Source: Methanocalculus chunghsingensis (GTDB taxonomy: Archaea; Halobacteriota; Methanomicrobia; Methanomicrobiales; Methanocorpusculaceae). Taken from it: a stretch of 64,000 bases of DNA. The position numbers were made by a program, and so were the translations under genes. This document shows, piece after piece, positions 8,471 to 16,915 of this stretch (the stretch's first letter is position 1; each line of letters begins with the position of its first letter). The DNA lies in assembly GCF_018132105.1 (NCBI RefSeq), contig NZ_JWHL01000004.1, positions 84,429 to 148,428 of the forward strand. Direction: 5' to 3'. Below the pieces are notes generated by a model. It had not been told where the DNA came from. It searched no databases and worked only from the letters and a program-made list of their open reading frames with translations.

Positions 8471-9385
8471 GTGTCAGAAGTGATTGCGCGGGATATATCA
8501 TCTGAAATCCGTCTGCGTGCCGAAGAGAAGGATGCGGTGATCCTTGCTCATAACTATCAGGTTGCCGGGGTGCAGGATGTTGCTGATATCGTCGGTGACT
8601 CCCTTGAACTTGCCCGAGCAGCAGCAGGGCGAAGAGAAGAAATAATCGTCTTCTGCGGTGTCGACTTTATGGCAGAGACTGCCGCCATCCTCTCTCCTGA
8701 AAAGACTGTTCTCCTCCCGGCACCCGATGCCCACTGCCCGATGGCAGGGATGATCACCGGTGGCGAGGTGAAGACCCTCCGTGAGCGGTTCCCTGACGCA
8801 GCAGTCGTTGCATACGTGAATACGACGGCTGAGGTGAAGGCAGAGAGTGATATCTGCTGTACATCGGCAAATGCTCTGAAGGTCGTTGAATCACTCGAAG
8901 CTGACCAGGTGATCATGCTCCCTGACAGAAACCTCGCCGGCTATGTGGCACGATTCACAGAGAAAGAGATCCTGCCATGGCAGGGGTTCTGTTATGTCCA
9001 TGACATGATGACTATCGCAGACGTCTCCAGAGCCCGTCTCAATCATCCTGGTGCAGAACTCCTCGTCCATCCCGAATGTCGTCCGGGGGTGATCGATCTG
9101 GCAGATTATATTCATTCTACCTCGGGAATGATCCGGCATATCTGTGCATCCGACAAGCGTGAATTTATCATCGGAACCGAGCCTGGAATCATCCATCAGA
9201 TTGAGAAACGGTGTCCCGGGAAGCGGGTCTATCCCCTCTCAGAAAAAGCCGTCTGTATCAATATGAAGAAGACCTCTCTGGAGAAGGTCCTCCAATCACT
9301 TGAGAATCTGACCCCCCGGATGGTGGTGCCAGAAGAGATTGCGGCACGGGCACGGGTTGCCATTGAGCGGATGCTTCAGATCTAG
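8471..9385 (+). CDS. nadA: Quinolinate synthase
   Basis: A 304-residue NadA. It condenses iminoaspartate and dihydroxyacetone phosphate to quinolinate for NAD synthesis and carries a 4Fe-4S cluster. Visible marks are AHNYQ near residue 26, [11 protein letters not shown], the cluster cysteine regions DICCTSANA and HPECRP, and a GTEPG segment. The start is GTG at 8471. It is 52 bp after DUF1894 and may belong to that operon; its 3' end overlaps the convergent cysE gene by 4 bp. Why it sits among sulfur genes is not obvious, apart from its iron-sulfur need. Confidence 0.93.
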   Translation: MSEVIARDISSEIRLRAEEKDAVILAHNYQVAGVQDVADIVGDSLELARAAAGRREEIIVFCGVDFMAETAAILSPEKTVLLPAPDAHCPMAGMITGGEVKTLRERFPDAAVVAYVNTTAEVKAESDICCTSANALKVVESLEADQVIMLPDRNLAGYVARFTEKEILPWQGFCYVHDMMTIADVSRARLNHPGAELLVHPECRPGVIDLADYIHSTSGMIRHICASDKREFIIGTEPGIIHQIEKRCPGKRVYPLSEKAVCINMKKTSLEKVLQSLENLTPRMVVPEEIAARARVAIERMLQI

Positions 9386-10335
9386 TGATCCAGACGTTTT
9401 CCTTTCTGGGAAACGAACCGATCCCAGTTAAACGGCTCGTCAAGGATCTCAACCTCAACATGCTTGATTTCACCAAGTCCGAGGACCGTCCTCTTCACCT
9501 GATCCTTGAGGTAATCGACGAGAGGACAGGCACTCGTCGTCAGCACCATCGATACAAGTACTGTGTCATCCTCGACATGCACTTCCTTGACAAGACCGAG
9601 ATCGACGATATCGATCCCGACCTCCGGATCGATAACCGTCCTGAGCGCTTTTCTGACCTCCTCCTCCCTGATCAGTTCGTGCCTCTTCGCCTCTTTTGTG
9701 ACATGATCGCGCTCAAGCTCAAAGATCCTCTCTTCGAGGCGGCTCTGGCGATCGAGGAGGCGGCTTACAACCCTGAGCATTGGATCCGGCATGTCACCAT
9801 GATCGAGGACTCCGGGTGCCCTCGGCTCATCGGGTCCGGCAATTCTTCCCGGGACGCCAATCACGGTTGCCCCGGCTGGAACCGGACGGACAACGACCGA
9901 TCCCGCACCAACCCGTGCACCCTCTCCGATCTCGATCGGTCCAAGGACGGCTGCACCTGATCCTATGGTGACATTGTTTCCGATCGTCGGATGGCGCTTT
10001 CCTTTCGTCAACGATGTTCCCCCGAGGACAACTCCCATATAGATGAGGACATCATCGCCTACCTCCGCAGTCTCCCCGATGACGATACCAGATCCATGAT
10101 CGATGAAGACCCTTCTCCCGATGGTTGCACCGGGATGTATCTCGACACCGGTTAGAGCCCGTGAGATATGAGAGAGAAGGCGGGCAGGGAAATGAAGCCC
10201 ATAGCTCCAGAGGCGGTGCGCAATCCTGTGCATCCAGAGGGCATGCATCCCCGGATAACAACAGATCACCTCAAGGGTGGATCGTGCCGCCGGATCCTTC
10301 TCAAAGACTGTCCTGATATCTTCCCGTATGCTCAT
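9382..10335 (-). CDS. cysE: Serine O-acetyltransferase fused to a DUF59 (MIP18/SufT-like) domain
   Basis: A 317-residue two-part protein. Residues 1-180 are a short CysE: an N-terminal helical part, then left-handed hexapeptide repeats with [20 protein letters not shown] and IGVPGRI. It makes O-acetylserine for CysK. After a charged linker, residues 225-317 form a DUF59 domain with [14 protein letters not shown] and the conserved Cys in TTSACPL. DUF59 proteins act in Fe-S cluster assembly. The start at 10335 follows cysK by 10 bp. The fusion reads through with no frameshift. Confidence 0.9.
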   Translation of the reverse strand: MSIREDIRTVFEKDPAARSTLEVICCYPGMHALWMHRIAHRLWSYGLHFPARLLSHISRALTGVEIHPGATIGRRVFIDHGSGIVIGETAEVGDDVLIYMGVVLGGTSLTKGKRHPTIGNNVTIGSGAAVLGPIEIGEGARVGAGSVVVRPVPAGATVIGVPGRIAGPDEPRAPGVLDHGDMPDPMLRVVSRLLDRQSRLEERIFELERDHVTKEAKRHELIREEEVRKALRTVIDPEVGIDIVDLGLVKEVHVEDDTVLVSMVLTTSACPLVDYLKDQVKRTVLGLGEIKHVEVEILDEPFNWDRFVSQKGKRLDH

Positions 10336-10345
10336 GAATGAACAC

Positions 10346-11275
10346 CTATGCGCTGAAGAGGCCTGTTGAGAGGTATCTCTCCCCGGTATCCGGCAGGATG
10401 ACAACGATCAACTTTCCTGCATTCTCCTTTCGTCCTGCTACCCTGAGAGCCGCTGCAAGTGCCGCACCTGATGATATACCTGCGAGGATTCCCTCAAGAC
10501 GGGCAAGCTTCCGTGCTGTCTCCTTCGCATCACCTGCTGTTACCTGGAGGATCTCATCAACGAGGTCGAGCCTGAGGATCTTCGGGATGAACCCTGCGCC
10601 GATCCCCTGAATCGTGTGAGGGCCGGGCTTTCCACCTGAGAGTACCGGAGATTCGGCTGGTTCGACTGCAATTGCTTTGAAGTCAGGCTTTCTCCCTTTT
10701 ATCACTTCGGATATCCCGGTGATCGTGCCTCCGGTTCCAACTCCCGCAACGACAATATCCACCTTTCCGTCGGTATCCTGCCAGATCTCCTCGGCAGTCG
10801 TCTTCCGGTGGATCTCCGGGTTGGCAGGGTTCTCAAACTGCTGGGGCATGAAGCACCCCCCTTCTTCTGCCATAGATGTTGCCTTCCGGATTGCTCCGCC
10901 CATCCCCTCACTGCCTGGTGTCAGGATCAGTTCTGCGCCAAGAGCAGAGAGAATCTGTCTTCGCTCCATACTCATCGTCTCCGGCATGACAAGGGTGATC
11001 GGATGGCCGCGTGCGGCTGCAACAGCTGCAAGTGCTATCCCGGTATTTCCGCTCGTCGGCTCAACGATCATGATCCTCTGGCCCTTACACAGCCTCCCAT
11101 CTCTCTCTGCGCTGTCGATCATCGCAAGCCCGATCCTGTCCTTGACGCTGTGCATCGGGTTGAAGGACTCGACTTTGACGACAACGGTTGCAGATAATCC
11201 CTCGGTGATCCGGTTCAACCGGACAAGGGGGGTGTTCCCGATTGTTTCTGTGAGATTATTATAGATCCTTCCCAT
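10346..11275 (-). CDS. cysK: Cysteine synthase A (O-acetylserine sulfhydrylase)
   Basis: A 309-residue PLP enzyme making cysteine from O-acetylserine and sulfide. N-terminal [11 protein letters not shown] leads to the PLP lysine in [11 protein letters not shown]; the substrate loop [12 protein letters not shown] and the phosphate loop GTGGTITG follow. The start at 11275 gives [10 protein letters not shown], the common family N-terminus. It is 11 bp after metX and 10 bp before cysE, so metX-cysK-cysE is one operon. The cell therefore has a bacterial-type cysteine route as well as SepCysS. Confidence 0.95.
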   Translation of the reverse strand: MGRIYNNLTETIGNTPLVRLNRITEGLSATVVVKVESFNPMHSVKDRIGLAMIDSAERDGRLCKGQRIMIVEPTSGNTGIALAAVAAARGHPITLVMPETMSMERRQILSALGAELILTPGSEGMGGAIRKATSMAEEGGCFMPQQFENPANPEIHRKTTAEEIWQDTDGKVDIVVAGVGTGGTITGISEVIKGRKPDFKAIAVEPAESPVLSGGKPGPHTIQGIGAGFIPKILRLDLVDEILQVTAGDAKETARKLARLEGILAGISSGAALAAALRVAGRKENAGKLIVVILPDTGERYLSTGLFSA

Positions 11276-11286
11276 ACTCTCTCCTC

Positions 11287-12756
11287 CTATGTGCATCTGC
11301 CAACAAGCCTGCTGATCGCGTCACTGGTGATGATACCGATCACCCGTTTCTTCTCATCAACGACCGGGAGTGCTGAGATGGATCGATCCTGCATTCTTCG
11401 TGCCGCATCCCGAACCGGCTCATCCGGTAATGCTGTGAGAACATCCCGGCTCATGATCTCATCGAGGGTCCGATGGCCGCAGGCAACCGCCTTTGCAATA
11501 TCCCATGACGTGACGATCCCGGAAAGCTTCTCCTCTTCTCCAAGTACCGGGAGATGATTGACACCCTCGTTGATCATTATCTTTGATGCCTCAAGGATGG
11601 ATGCCGCCTCGTTGATCGTAGGTATTCCGCTCTCCATCACGTTTTTGACGAGGAGGCGGTCGAGGAAGTCGCCGATGATATAGTTCAGCTGACCTGATTC
11701 GAGCAGGAAGGCATCATGGCCATACTTCGATCGAATCTCGCGGTACTGCACATCGATCCCATTCTCAGTGAGTGCTGATACGATCTCCTCTGACTGGTAT
11801 GGCGGGTAGAGCCAGTCGCTTGATACTGAGACGACGAGGAAAGACGATGTAGCATGAGCGAATCCGGCTGCAAGCGATCCGTCCATGGAGAGATCGAAGT
11901 AATCGAGTGCCCGTGTGATATAGAGGTAACTGTTTGGATCGAACCGGCGGGTAAATGAGTCTCCCTGGTGATGGAGGTAGCTCTCCACCTGAAACTCTGT
12001 TGCAAAATCATAGTTGATCCCTTCAGGTCCATAGAACCTTCTTCCGAACTTCTCATGCATCGCCTCATCCGAGAGGTATGTGATATGACCGATCATCCGG
12101 GCAACGCCAAGACCACGTGAAGGAGGATCCGTTGCCGGGTACTCTCCCCCTTTCCATGCGGGATCTGCCATGATCGCCTGTCGCCCAACTTCATTAAAGG
12201 CGATCTGCTGCGGTGATGATCGGGCGGTGGTTGCAATGGCAATCACCTTGCTGACCGATTCCGGATAGAGAACCGACCATGCGAGTGCCTGCATTCCGCC
12301 CATCGATCCACCGGCGACTGCAGCGAGTCTCCTGATCCCGAAATGGTCGATGAGCCTCTTCTGAGCCCTGACCATGTCCTGAATGGTGATAACAGGAAAA
12401 CCCAGTCCATACGGCTTTTTGGTCGTCGGATTGATTGAGGCCGGCCCGGTCGATCCCTTACATCCTCCGATAACATTTGAACAGATGACGAAGTACCGGT
12501 CCGTATCAAACGCCTTCCCCGGCCCGATAAGCGTCTCCCACCACCCTTTCTTCCCGGAGTCCGGATCTACTCCGGCCGCATGGGCATCTCCTGAGAGGGC
12601 ATGGCAGACGAGGATTGCATTACTCTTCTCACGATTCAGTTTGCCATAGACCTGGTATGCGATTGTGAAAGGGGTAAGGGTCGCTTTGGATTCAAGGAGA
12701 AGCGGCTCATCAAAGGTGATTGTCATCGTCTTTGCTGTTGATAATGATTGTGCCAT
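11287..12756 (-). CDS. metX: Homoserine O-acetyltransferase with C-terminal CBS domains
   Basis: A 489-residue protein. Residues 10-370 are an alpha/beta hydrolase of the MetX type with nucleophile motif [10 protein letters not shown] and the histidine in [10 protein letters not shown]; it acetylates homoserine for MetY. Residues 375-489 hold a pair of CBS domains ([20 protein letters not shown] and [20 protein letters not shown]), which often bind adenosyl ligands; feedback by SAM or ATP is plausible but not shown. This fused form is known from archaea. It starts the metX-cysK-cysE operon 18 bp from operator copy 5. A later ATG at 12726 is an alternative start. Confidence 0.93.
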   Translation of the reverse strand: MAQSLSTAKTMTITFDEPLLLESKATLTPFTIAYQVYGKLNREKSNAILVCHALSGDAHAAGVDPDSGKKGWWETLIGPGKAFDTDRYFVICSNVIGGCKGSTGPASINPTTKKPYGLGFPVITIQDMVRAQKRLIDHFGIRRLAAVAGGSMGGMQALAWSVLYPESVSKVIAIATTARSSPQQIAFNEVGRQAIMADPAWKGGEYPATDPPSRGLGVARMIGHITYLSDEAMHEKFGRRFYGPEGINYDFATEFQVESYLHHQGDSFTRRFDPNSYLYITRALDYFDLSMDGSLAAGFAHATSSFLVVSVSSDWLYPPYQSEEIVSALTENGIDVQYREIRSKYGHDAFLLESGQLNYIIGDFLDRLLVKNVMESGIPTINEAASILEASKIMINEGVNHLPVLGEEEKLSGIVTSWDIAKAVACGHRTLDEIMSRDVLTALPDEPVRDAARRMQDRSISALPVVDEKKRVIGIITSDAISRLVGRCT

Positions 12757-12774
12757 CTCTCTTCCCTCGTCAAT

Positions 12775-12788
12775 TTCACAATTGTGAA
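12775..12788. promoter_or_regulatory. Operator copy 5 at the metX promoter, perfect palindrome
   Basis: TTCACAATTGTGAA, perfect. A minus-strand TATA element (tttttataacc, about 12812-12822) predicts initiation near 12790, directly beside the palindrome. The metX-cysK-cysE operon follows. Confidence 0.7.
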
Positions 12789-12932
12789 TCTTCTATACAT
12801 GAATGAACGGATGGTTATAAAAAAGTTATTGATCCGGTGGATCCGTTCTGGAAAAAATCTGAGTCTTTACATTACATTTTGTATGGTATGAATCTGTTGT
12901 CCCTTTGGCGAAGATATTTATCATCTCCTTAC

Positions 12933-12946
12933 TTAACAATTGTGAA
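12933..12946. promoter_or_regulatory. Operator copy 6 before the ThiR-like regulator
   Basis: TTAACAATTGTGAA, 19 bp before the regulator start codon. The likely TATA element (gatatttatc, 12913-12922) puts the start site inside the palindrome. The position suggests that this regulator controls its own operon with the mini-LarE, cysteine desulfurase and fdhD. Confidence 0.7.
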
Positions 12947-12965
12947 ATAATATGTCAGGAATGTG

Positions 12966-13298
12966 ATGGTGCTGAAGTTACCTTGTCAGATAATCGTATG
13001 GGATGTACTCCCCGCCATCCGTGCGGCCATCGCAGAGGAGCTGATCAGGTGCGGTTCTGCCCAGCAGGATGCGGCCGAAATTCTTGATTGTGCACCTTCT
13101 GCAATATCGCAGTACCTCTCGGGAAAGCGAGGATATAGAATCGTTTTTGAGGAGGATATCCGCTCCCAGATAAGGGATCTTGCATATGCTCTCCATGCAG
13201 GTAAAGAGATAGATCTGGCATCCCGGATATGCAAAATCTGTGTGAAAATGCGAGAAGGAGAGCAGGCCTGCGGTTCTTGTGAGGATGAGGATGCCTGA
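12966..13298 (+). CDS. ThiR-like (COG2522) HTH regulator with C-terminal cysteine cluster
   Basis: A 110-residue regulator. Residues 10-55 match the helix-turn-helix part of archaeal COG2522/ThiR proteins (VLPAIRAAIAEELI, AAEILDCAPSAISQYLSGKR), but the ThiN ligand domain of ThiR is absent. Instead the C-terminus holds CKICVKMREGEQACGSC, four cysteines in two CxxC pairs, which could bind an Fe-S cluster or zinc. The start at 12966 has AGGA 5 bases before it; GTG at 12963 is also possible. It is the first gene of an operon whose products handle sulfur, so a sulfur- or Fe-S-sensing role is a reasonable inference. Confidence 0.85.
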   Translation: MVLKLPCQIIVWDVLPAIRAAIAEELIRCGSAQQDAAEILDCAPSAISQYLSGKRGYRIVFEEDIRSQIRDLAYALHAGKEIDLASRICKICVKMREGEQACGSCEDEDA

Positions 13299-13614
13299 TC
13301 TGAAGAGAAGCGTCAAAACAGTACTCAACACTACGTCCCCTCCTGTCAATGCCTTCTCCGGCGGTCTGGATAGCTCTCTTCCGGCAGCAGTTGCAGAGGA
13401 GGTTTTGGAAGAGATCCTCCCGGCAATCGGCTTTTCAGAACTGTGTCTCTGCCCTCATGATGATGTTGCCGGAATTTCTGTCCCGGAAGATGAATCTGGG
13501 GACCAGATCGCATCTCGTGAGACGATACCAGATGACTTCAGGCATCCTGGTTTTATTTATAATATCCTTGATATTATAGGGTATCGAGGTGGGAGTATGA
13601 TTGAAGAATCATGA
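13291..13614 (+). CDS. Mini-LarE: internally deleted LarE-like protein
   Basis: A 107-residue protein that joins the two ends of a LarE. Residues 1-36 match the N-terminus of the larE at 55 including the ATP loop SGGLDSS; residues 38-107 match its last 70 residues (EEVLEEILPAIGFSE, then a GYRGGSM end like GFRSGSM). About 153 central residues, with all the family cysteines, are missing. It is still open with no stop or frameshift, overlaps the regulator stop by 8 bp and couples to the cysteine desulfurase by ATGA. It may be a relic or a short functional protein; sequence divergence from larE shows that the deletion is not recent. Confidence 0.7.
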   Translation: MPDLKRSVKTVLNTTSPPVNAFSGGLDSSLPAAVAEEVLEEILPAIGFSELCLCPHDDVAGISVPEDESGDQIASRETIPDDFRHPGFIYNILDIIGYRGGSMIEES

Positions 13615-14795
13615 ATGCTGATGTAATCCGTTCAGACTTTCCGATCACCGACGACCTCATCTATCTCGATTCTGCCGCAACCAGCCTGATGCCCCGGCAG
13701 GTTGCAGAGGCGATCTCTGCGTATGATCTCAGGTACAGGGCAAATATTGGAAGGAGCGTCCACCGCCTTTCTGTCGTTGCCACCCAGCGATATCTTGATG
13801 CCCACGATCGGATCGCCTCTTTCATTGGTGGGGAATCCGGAACCACCGTGATCACGAAGAATACGACCGAGGCTATCGGAATTGTTGCTTCAGGAATCCC
13901 CTGGGAGAAGGGGGACCGGGTGGTGACGACTGCACTCGAACACCATTCAAATCTCCTCCCCTGGCTACGGCTCCGGAACAGAGGTGTTAACGTTGATATC
14001 GTCATGCCAGAGGCCGATGGTACGATCGATCCGGCAGCATTTGAGGCAGCCGTCACTGATGAGACGCGCCTCGTTGCGATCACCCATGCGTCAAATGTCC
14101 TCGGGGCGCTCCTTCCTGTCAGGAAGATTGCTGATATCTGCCATGAACACGGTGCCGAACTCCTTGTGGATGGTGCCCAGTCAGTTCCACATATCCCAAT
14201 CGATGTAAAGGATCTTGGGTGTGATTACCTCTGCTTTTCAGGACATAAGATGCTTGGGCCGTCCGGGACCGGGGTCCTCTGGATGCAGGAGATGACTCCC
14301 GAGCCGCTGATCATCGGCGGGGGCTCGGTCGAGGCGGCTTCGCTGACAGGGTACACGCTTGCCGGGGATTACCGCCGGTACGAGGGGGGCACCCCTCCGA
14401 TCGGGGGAACAATCGGCCTTGGTGAGGCGGTGAAGTACCTCACCTCTCTTGGTATGGAGGATATTAGCCGCCATGAGGAGTGGATCACACGGAGACTTCT
14501 TGATGGACTCACTGGAATCGACGGGGTGATCGTGCATGGCCCTGATACTCCCGGAGATCGGATCGGTGTCGTCTCCTTCACTGTTCCGGGGATGCATCCC
14601 CATGATGTCGCCCATATCCTTGATGAGGCGTCGGATATCATGGTACGATCAGGCGATCACTGCTGTAAACCGTTAATGGAGCTCCTTGAGCTTCCTCAGG
14701 GGACGGTCAGGGCAAGTACGTATCTTTACACTACTGGCGAGGAGATCGATCTCCTTCTCAGGAGCCTCGAAGAGATTGTTCGGATGGTGGAATGA
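13611..14795 (+). CDS. Cysteine desulfurase, SufS type
   Basis: A 394-residue aminotransferase class V enzyme that releases sulfur from cysteine as a persulfide. The PLP lysine lies in CFSGHKMLGPSGTGVLW, the histidine near EHHSNLLPW, and the catalytic loop RSGDHCCKPLME has the cysteine (doubled here) in the SufS/group II position. It lacks the longer IscS-type loop. It starts in the mini-LarE stop codon and its own stop overlaps fdhD, so it probably feeds sulfur to FdhD, as IscS does in E. coli. Confidence 0.93.
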   Translation: MNADVIRSDFPITDDLIYLDSAATSLMPRQVAEAISAYDLRYRANIGRSVHRLSVVATQRYLDAHDRIASFIGGESGTTVITKNTTEAIGIVASGIPWEKGDRVVTTALEHHSNLLPWLRLRNRGVNVDIVMPEADGTIDPAAFEAAVTDETRLVAITHASNVLGALLPVRKIADICHEHGAELLVDGAQSVPHIPIDVKDLGCDYLCFSGHKMLGPSGTGVLWMQEMTPEPLIIGGGSVEAASLTGYTLAGDYRRYEGGTPPIGGTIGLGEAVKYLTSLGMEDISRHEEWITRRLLDGLTGIDGVIVHGPDTPGDRIGVVSFTVPGMHPHDVAHILDEASDIMVRSGDHCCKPLMELLELPQGTVRASTYLYTTGEEIDLLLRSLEEIVRMVE

Positions 14796-15565
14796 TGTTT
14801 AAAAAACTGCCAATACTTCGCGTCATGGGTGATAGCTTCTCCGAGGAACTCCACCCTGTCGTCGAGGAGGTGCCGGTGGCGGTCATCGTCAATGGCCGAC
14901 ACACCCTCACATCAATGACCAGCCCGGTGATGCTCCGTGAGTTTGTTATCGGGTATCTCTATACTGAACGGATCATCAGATCCCTGGATGATATCGAGTC
15001 GATCAGGATCGAGGATGCCACAGTGAGTGTCCTGACGAAGAATCCTTTTGAGATCCTTGTTTCAAAGAAGACTGTCCTCTCCGGCTGCGGGGGGACGAGT
15101 TCATTCCTCGACTCCACGCACCTCCCGCAAGCACCTCAGGGCTTTCAGATCTCGCCGGGAGTGATACAGTCGGCGGTGAAGGCCGGGCTCGAATCTGATC
15201 TCCATGTGGAGACCGGGGGGATTCATATTGTCGGGCTTTTTGATAAAGAGGGGGTGGCGATCCGGATCGTCGAGGATATCGGCCGGCACAACGCCCTTGA
15301 CCGCCTGATAGGGTTTTCTCTTGAAGCAGGGATCGATCTCTCAGGGACCTTTATCATCTGCTCAGGGCGGATATCTTCTGAAATAGCGAGAAAATGCCTT
15401 ATTGCCGGTATTCCTATTGTTGCCTCGCGTGGCGCTACCACAACGCTTGCTGTTACGATAGCAAAACAGGCGAACCTGACGCTCATCGGTTTTGTCAGAT
15501 CGAACAGGATGAATATCTACTCGGGTGCAGAACGGATCGCTGGTGCGCAGACCTTGTCCGGATGA
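14792..15565 (+). CDS. fdhD: FdhD, sulfur carrier for formate dehydrogenase
   Basis: A 257-residue FdhD. In E. coli FdhD passes sulfur from cysteine desulfurase to the molybdenum or tungsten cofactor of formate dehydrogenase. Visible marks: EEVPVAVIVNG near residue 24, the cysteine loop SGCGGTSSF near residue 96 (one cysteine rather than two), and the RHNALDRLIG plus SGRISSE segments. Overlaps the desulfurase gene by 4 bp. It implies a formate dehydrogenase elsewhere and fits a formate-using methanogen. Confidence 0.93.
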   Translation: MMFKKLPILRVMGDSFSEELHPVVEEVPVAVIVNGRHTLTSMTSPVMLREFVIGYLYTERIIRSLDDIESIRIEDATVSVLTKNPFEILVSKKTVLSGCGGTSSFLDSTHLPQAPQGFQISPGVIQSAVKAGLESDLHVETGGIHIVGLFDKEGVAIRIVEDIGRHNALDRLIGFSLEAGIDLSGTFIICSGRISSEIARKCLIAGIPIVASRGATTTLAVTIAKQANLTLIGFVRSNRMNIYSGAERIAGAQTLSG

Positions 15566-15593
15566 TCAGAGGACCTCCGTACTATGGAGGATT

Positions 15594-15821
15594 TCAGCTC
15601 TCATCGACCCGGATGATCTGTACCGGGCAGAGATCTGCTGCATCCAGTATGCAATCTTTGAGGTCCTGAGGGGACTCTCCCTCTGCAATCATTCCGTTCG
15701 CCCGGAACTCTTCAATAATCTGGCTGAACGAATCTTCAGGATTCTCTTCGAAGAAGTCCGGGCAGGTATCCCAGCAGGATCCACAACTGATACAGGCTAC
15801 ACGATCAATGCTGACGTTCAT
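15594..15821 (-). CDS. Single-cluster 4Fe-4S ferredoxin
   Basis: A 75-residue ferredoxin with CISCGSCWDTCP near residue 10 and one C-terminal CPVQII cysteine. This pattern holds a single 4Fe-4S cluster, as in thermophile and Desulfovibrio-type ferredoxins. The middle is acidic. It ends 28 bp from the convergent fdhD and may be transcribed with the DUF6448 gene upstream. The redox partner is not evident. Confidence 0.9.
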   Translation of the reverse strand: MNVSIDRVACISCGSCWDTCPDFFEENPEDSFSQIIEEFRANGMIAEGESPQDLKDCILDAADLCPVQIIRVDES

Positions 15822-15851
15822 GATGAATCACAGGTACCAAGCAGGAAGTAC

Positions 15852-16391
15852 TTAGTGTTTGTGCCCGCCTTTCTCCATATGCTCCCCACCATCTCCGGTC
15901 ACCGAGGTATAGAGATGATGTGAATAGACCACCCAGCCGATGAACGCTTCAATATATGCTCTTCCGGCAGCTACATCGTCTGGATCATACCCTTTCTTCT
16001 GCATGACGCGGTCGAAACGATGGGTGAGATCTTCTTCTATCGCCTTCAGGATAAACCCGATCGTCTCTTTCGGATCACCGGTATCAATCGCTTTCTCGGC
16101 TCTTGGTACTATCGGCCCTTCACTGAGTCCGGCGGGTTTCAAGCCGGTGTAGGCGGCTCCCTCACCAGCCCGGTGGATCCGGATGCAGTTCTCAAAGAAC
16201 CAGTCCTCGGCAACATCCTGAGAGTCTTTTCCGGCCTTTCTGGCCCGCAGGGTCCTTTCAAAGATACTTCTCAGCTCTTCTTCTGACTCTTGTGGGATCC
16301 AGATGAGTACATAATTGAGGTTCTCCGTCTCCAGCGCCTTTTTTGCCGCTGTTACGACAGGACCATCCCTTGTATCGCAATGTGGTGGCAT
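15852..16391 (-). CDS. DUF6448-like protein
   Basis: A 179-residue soluble protein beginning MPPHCDTRDGPVV, which I recognise as the start of DUF6448 family proteins of unknown function. It is helical and charged; the C-terminal end has HHLYTS and a histidine-rich tail (HMEKGGHKH) that could bind metal. The initial HC pair is conserved in the family as I know it. A weak, three-mismatch version of the sulfur palindrome lies about 50 bp upstream at 16444; I do not count it as an operator. It may be cotranscribed with the ferredoxin. Confidence 0.65.
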   Translation of the reverse strand: MPPHCDTRDGPVVTAAKKALETENLNYVLIWIPQESEEELRSIFERTLRARKAGKDSQDVAEDWFFENCIRIHRAGEGAAYTGLKPAGLSEGPIVPRAEKAIDTGDPKETIGFILKAIEEDLTHRFDRVMQKKGYDPDDVAAGRAYIEAFIGWVVYSHHLYTSVTGDGGEHMEKGGHKH

Positions 16392-16496
16392 GGTTCATCA
16401 CTCTCTGTTCTGATATGCCGAGGGATCACCATTCATCAGTTATTAACTATTGTGTCTACCTGGAGCAATCTCCCATCCCTCTCTTCCACCCATTCG

Positions 16497-16862
16497 TCAG
16501 CCTCGTATCATGACCAGCGTCATCTTGAACTTCGTGATTGCGCTGAGGGCATGGGGGACGTTTGCCGGAAAGATGATGGTCTCCCCTTCCTTCATCTGGA
16601 ACGTCTCCCCGGCGATCCAGACCTCGCACTCGCCATCAAGGATTGTGACGACCGCATCATATGGTGCGGTATGTTCGGAGAGACCTTCATCCTCATCAAA
16701 TGAGAAGATGCTGATGCTCCCTGCCTTGTTGTTGATGACCATCCTGCTTGCGACGGTCCCCTCCTGATAATTGACGAGATCCGGAAGACTGAATACCTTT
16801 CCCTTCAGCTCCTCACGATTTTTATCATGCTTACCAGGACTTTCCAGTTTAAACTCAGCCAT
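16497..16862 (-). CDS. Small cupin-domain protein
   Basis: A 121-residue single cupin. The first motif is SEHTAPYDAVVTILDGECEV, with only one of the usual two histidines; the second is FPANVPHALSA. It probably binds a metal or small ligand. Similar short cupins are common beside hcp and other redox genes in anaerobes. The start at 16862 (MAEFKLESPG) was chosen over one 24 bp earlier, which would read through a G-rich Shine-Dalgarno-like stretch. It lies 53 bp after hcp and may share its transcript. Confidence 0.85.
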   Translation of the reverse strand: MAEFKLESPGKHDKNREELKGKVFSLPDLVNYQEGTVASRMVINNKAGSISIFSFDEDEGLSEHTAPYDAVVTILDGECEVWIAGETFQMKEGETIIFPANVPHALSAITKFKMTLVMIRG

Positions 16863-16915
16863 ACTGCTTCTTCCTCCTCTCTCCATGTATACCCTGCGGG
16901 TATAAAAATGGGGGG

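Noticed and set aside
16444..16457. TTAACTATTGTGTC as a seventh copy of the sulfur palindrome
   Set aside because: Three mismatches to the consensus and no symmetry left in the arms; I did not count it, although it lies upstream of the DUF6448 gene.
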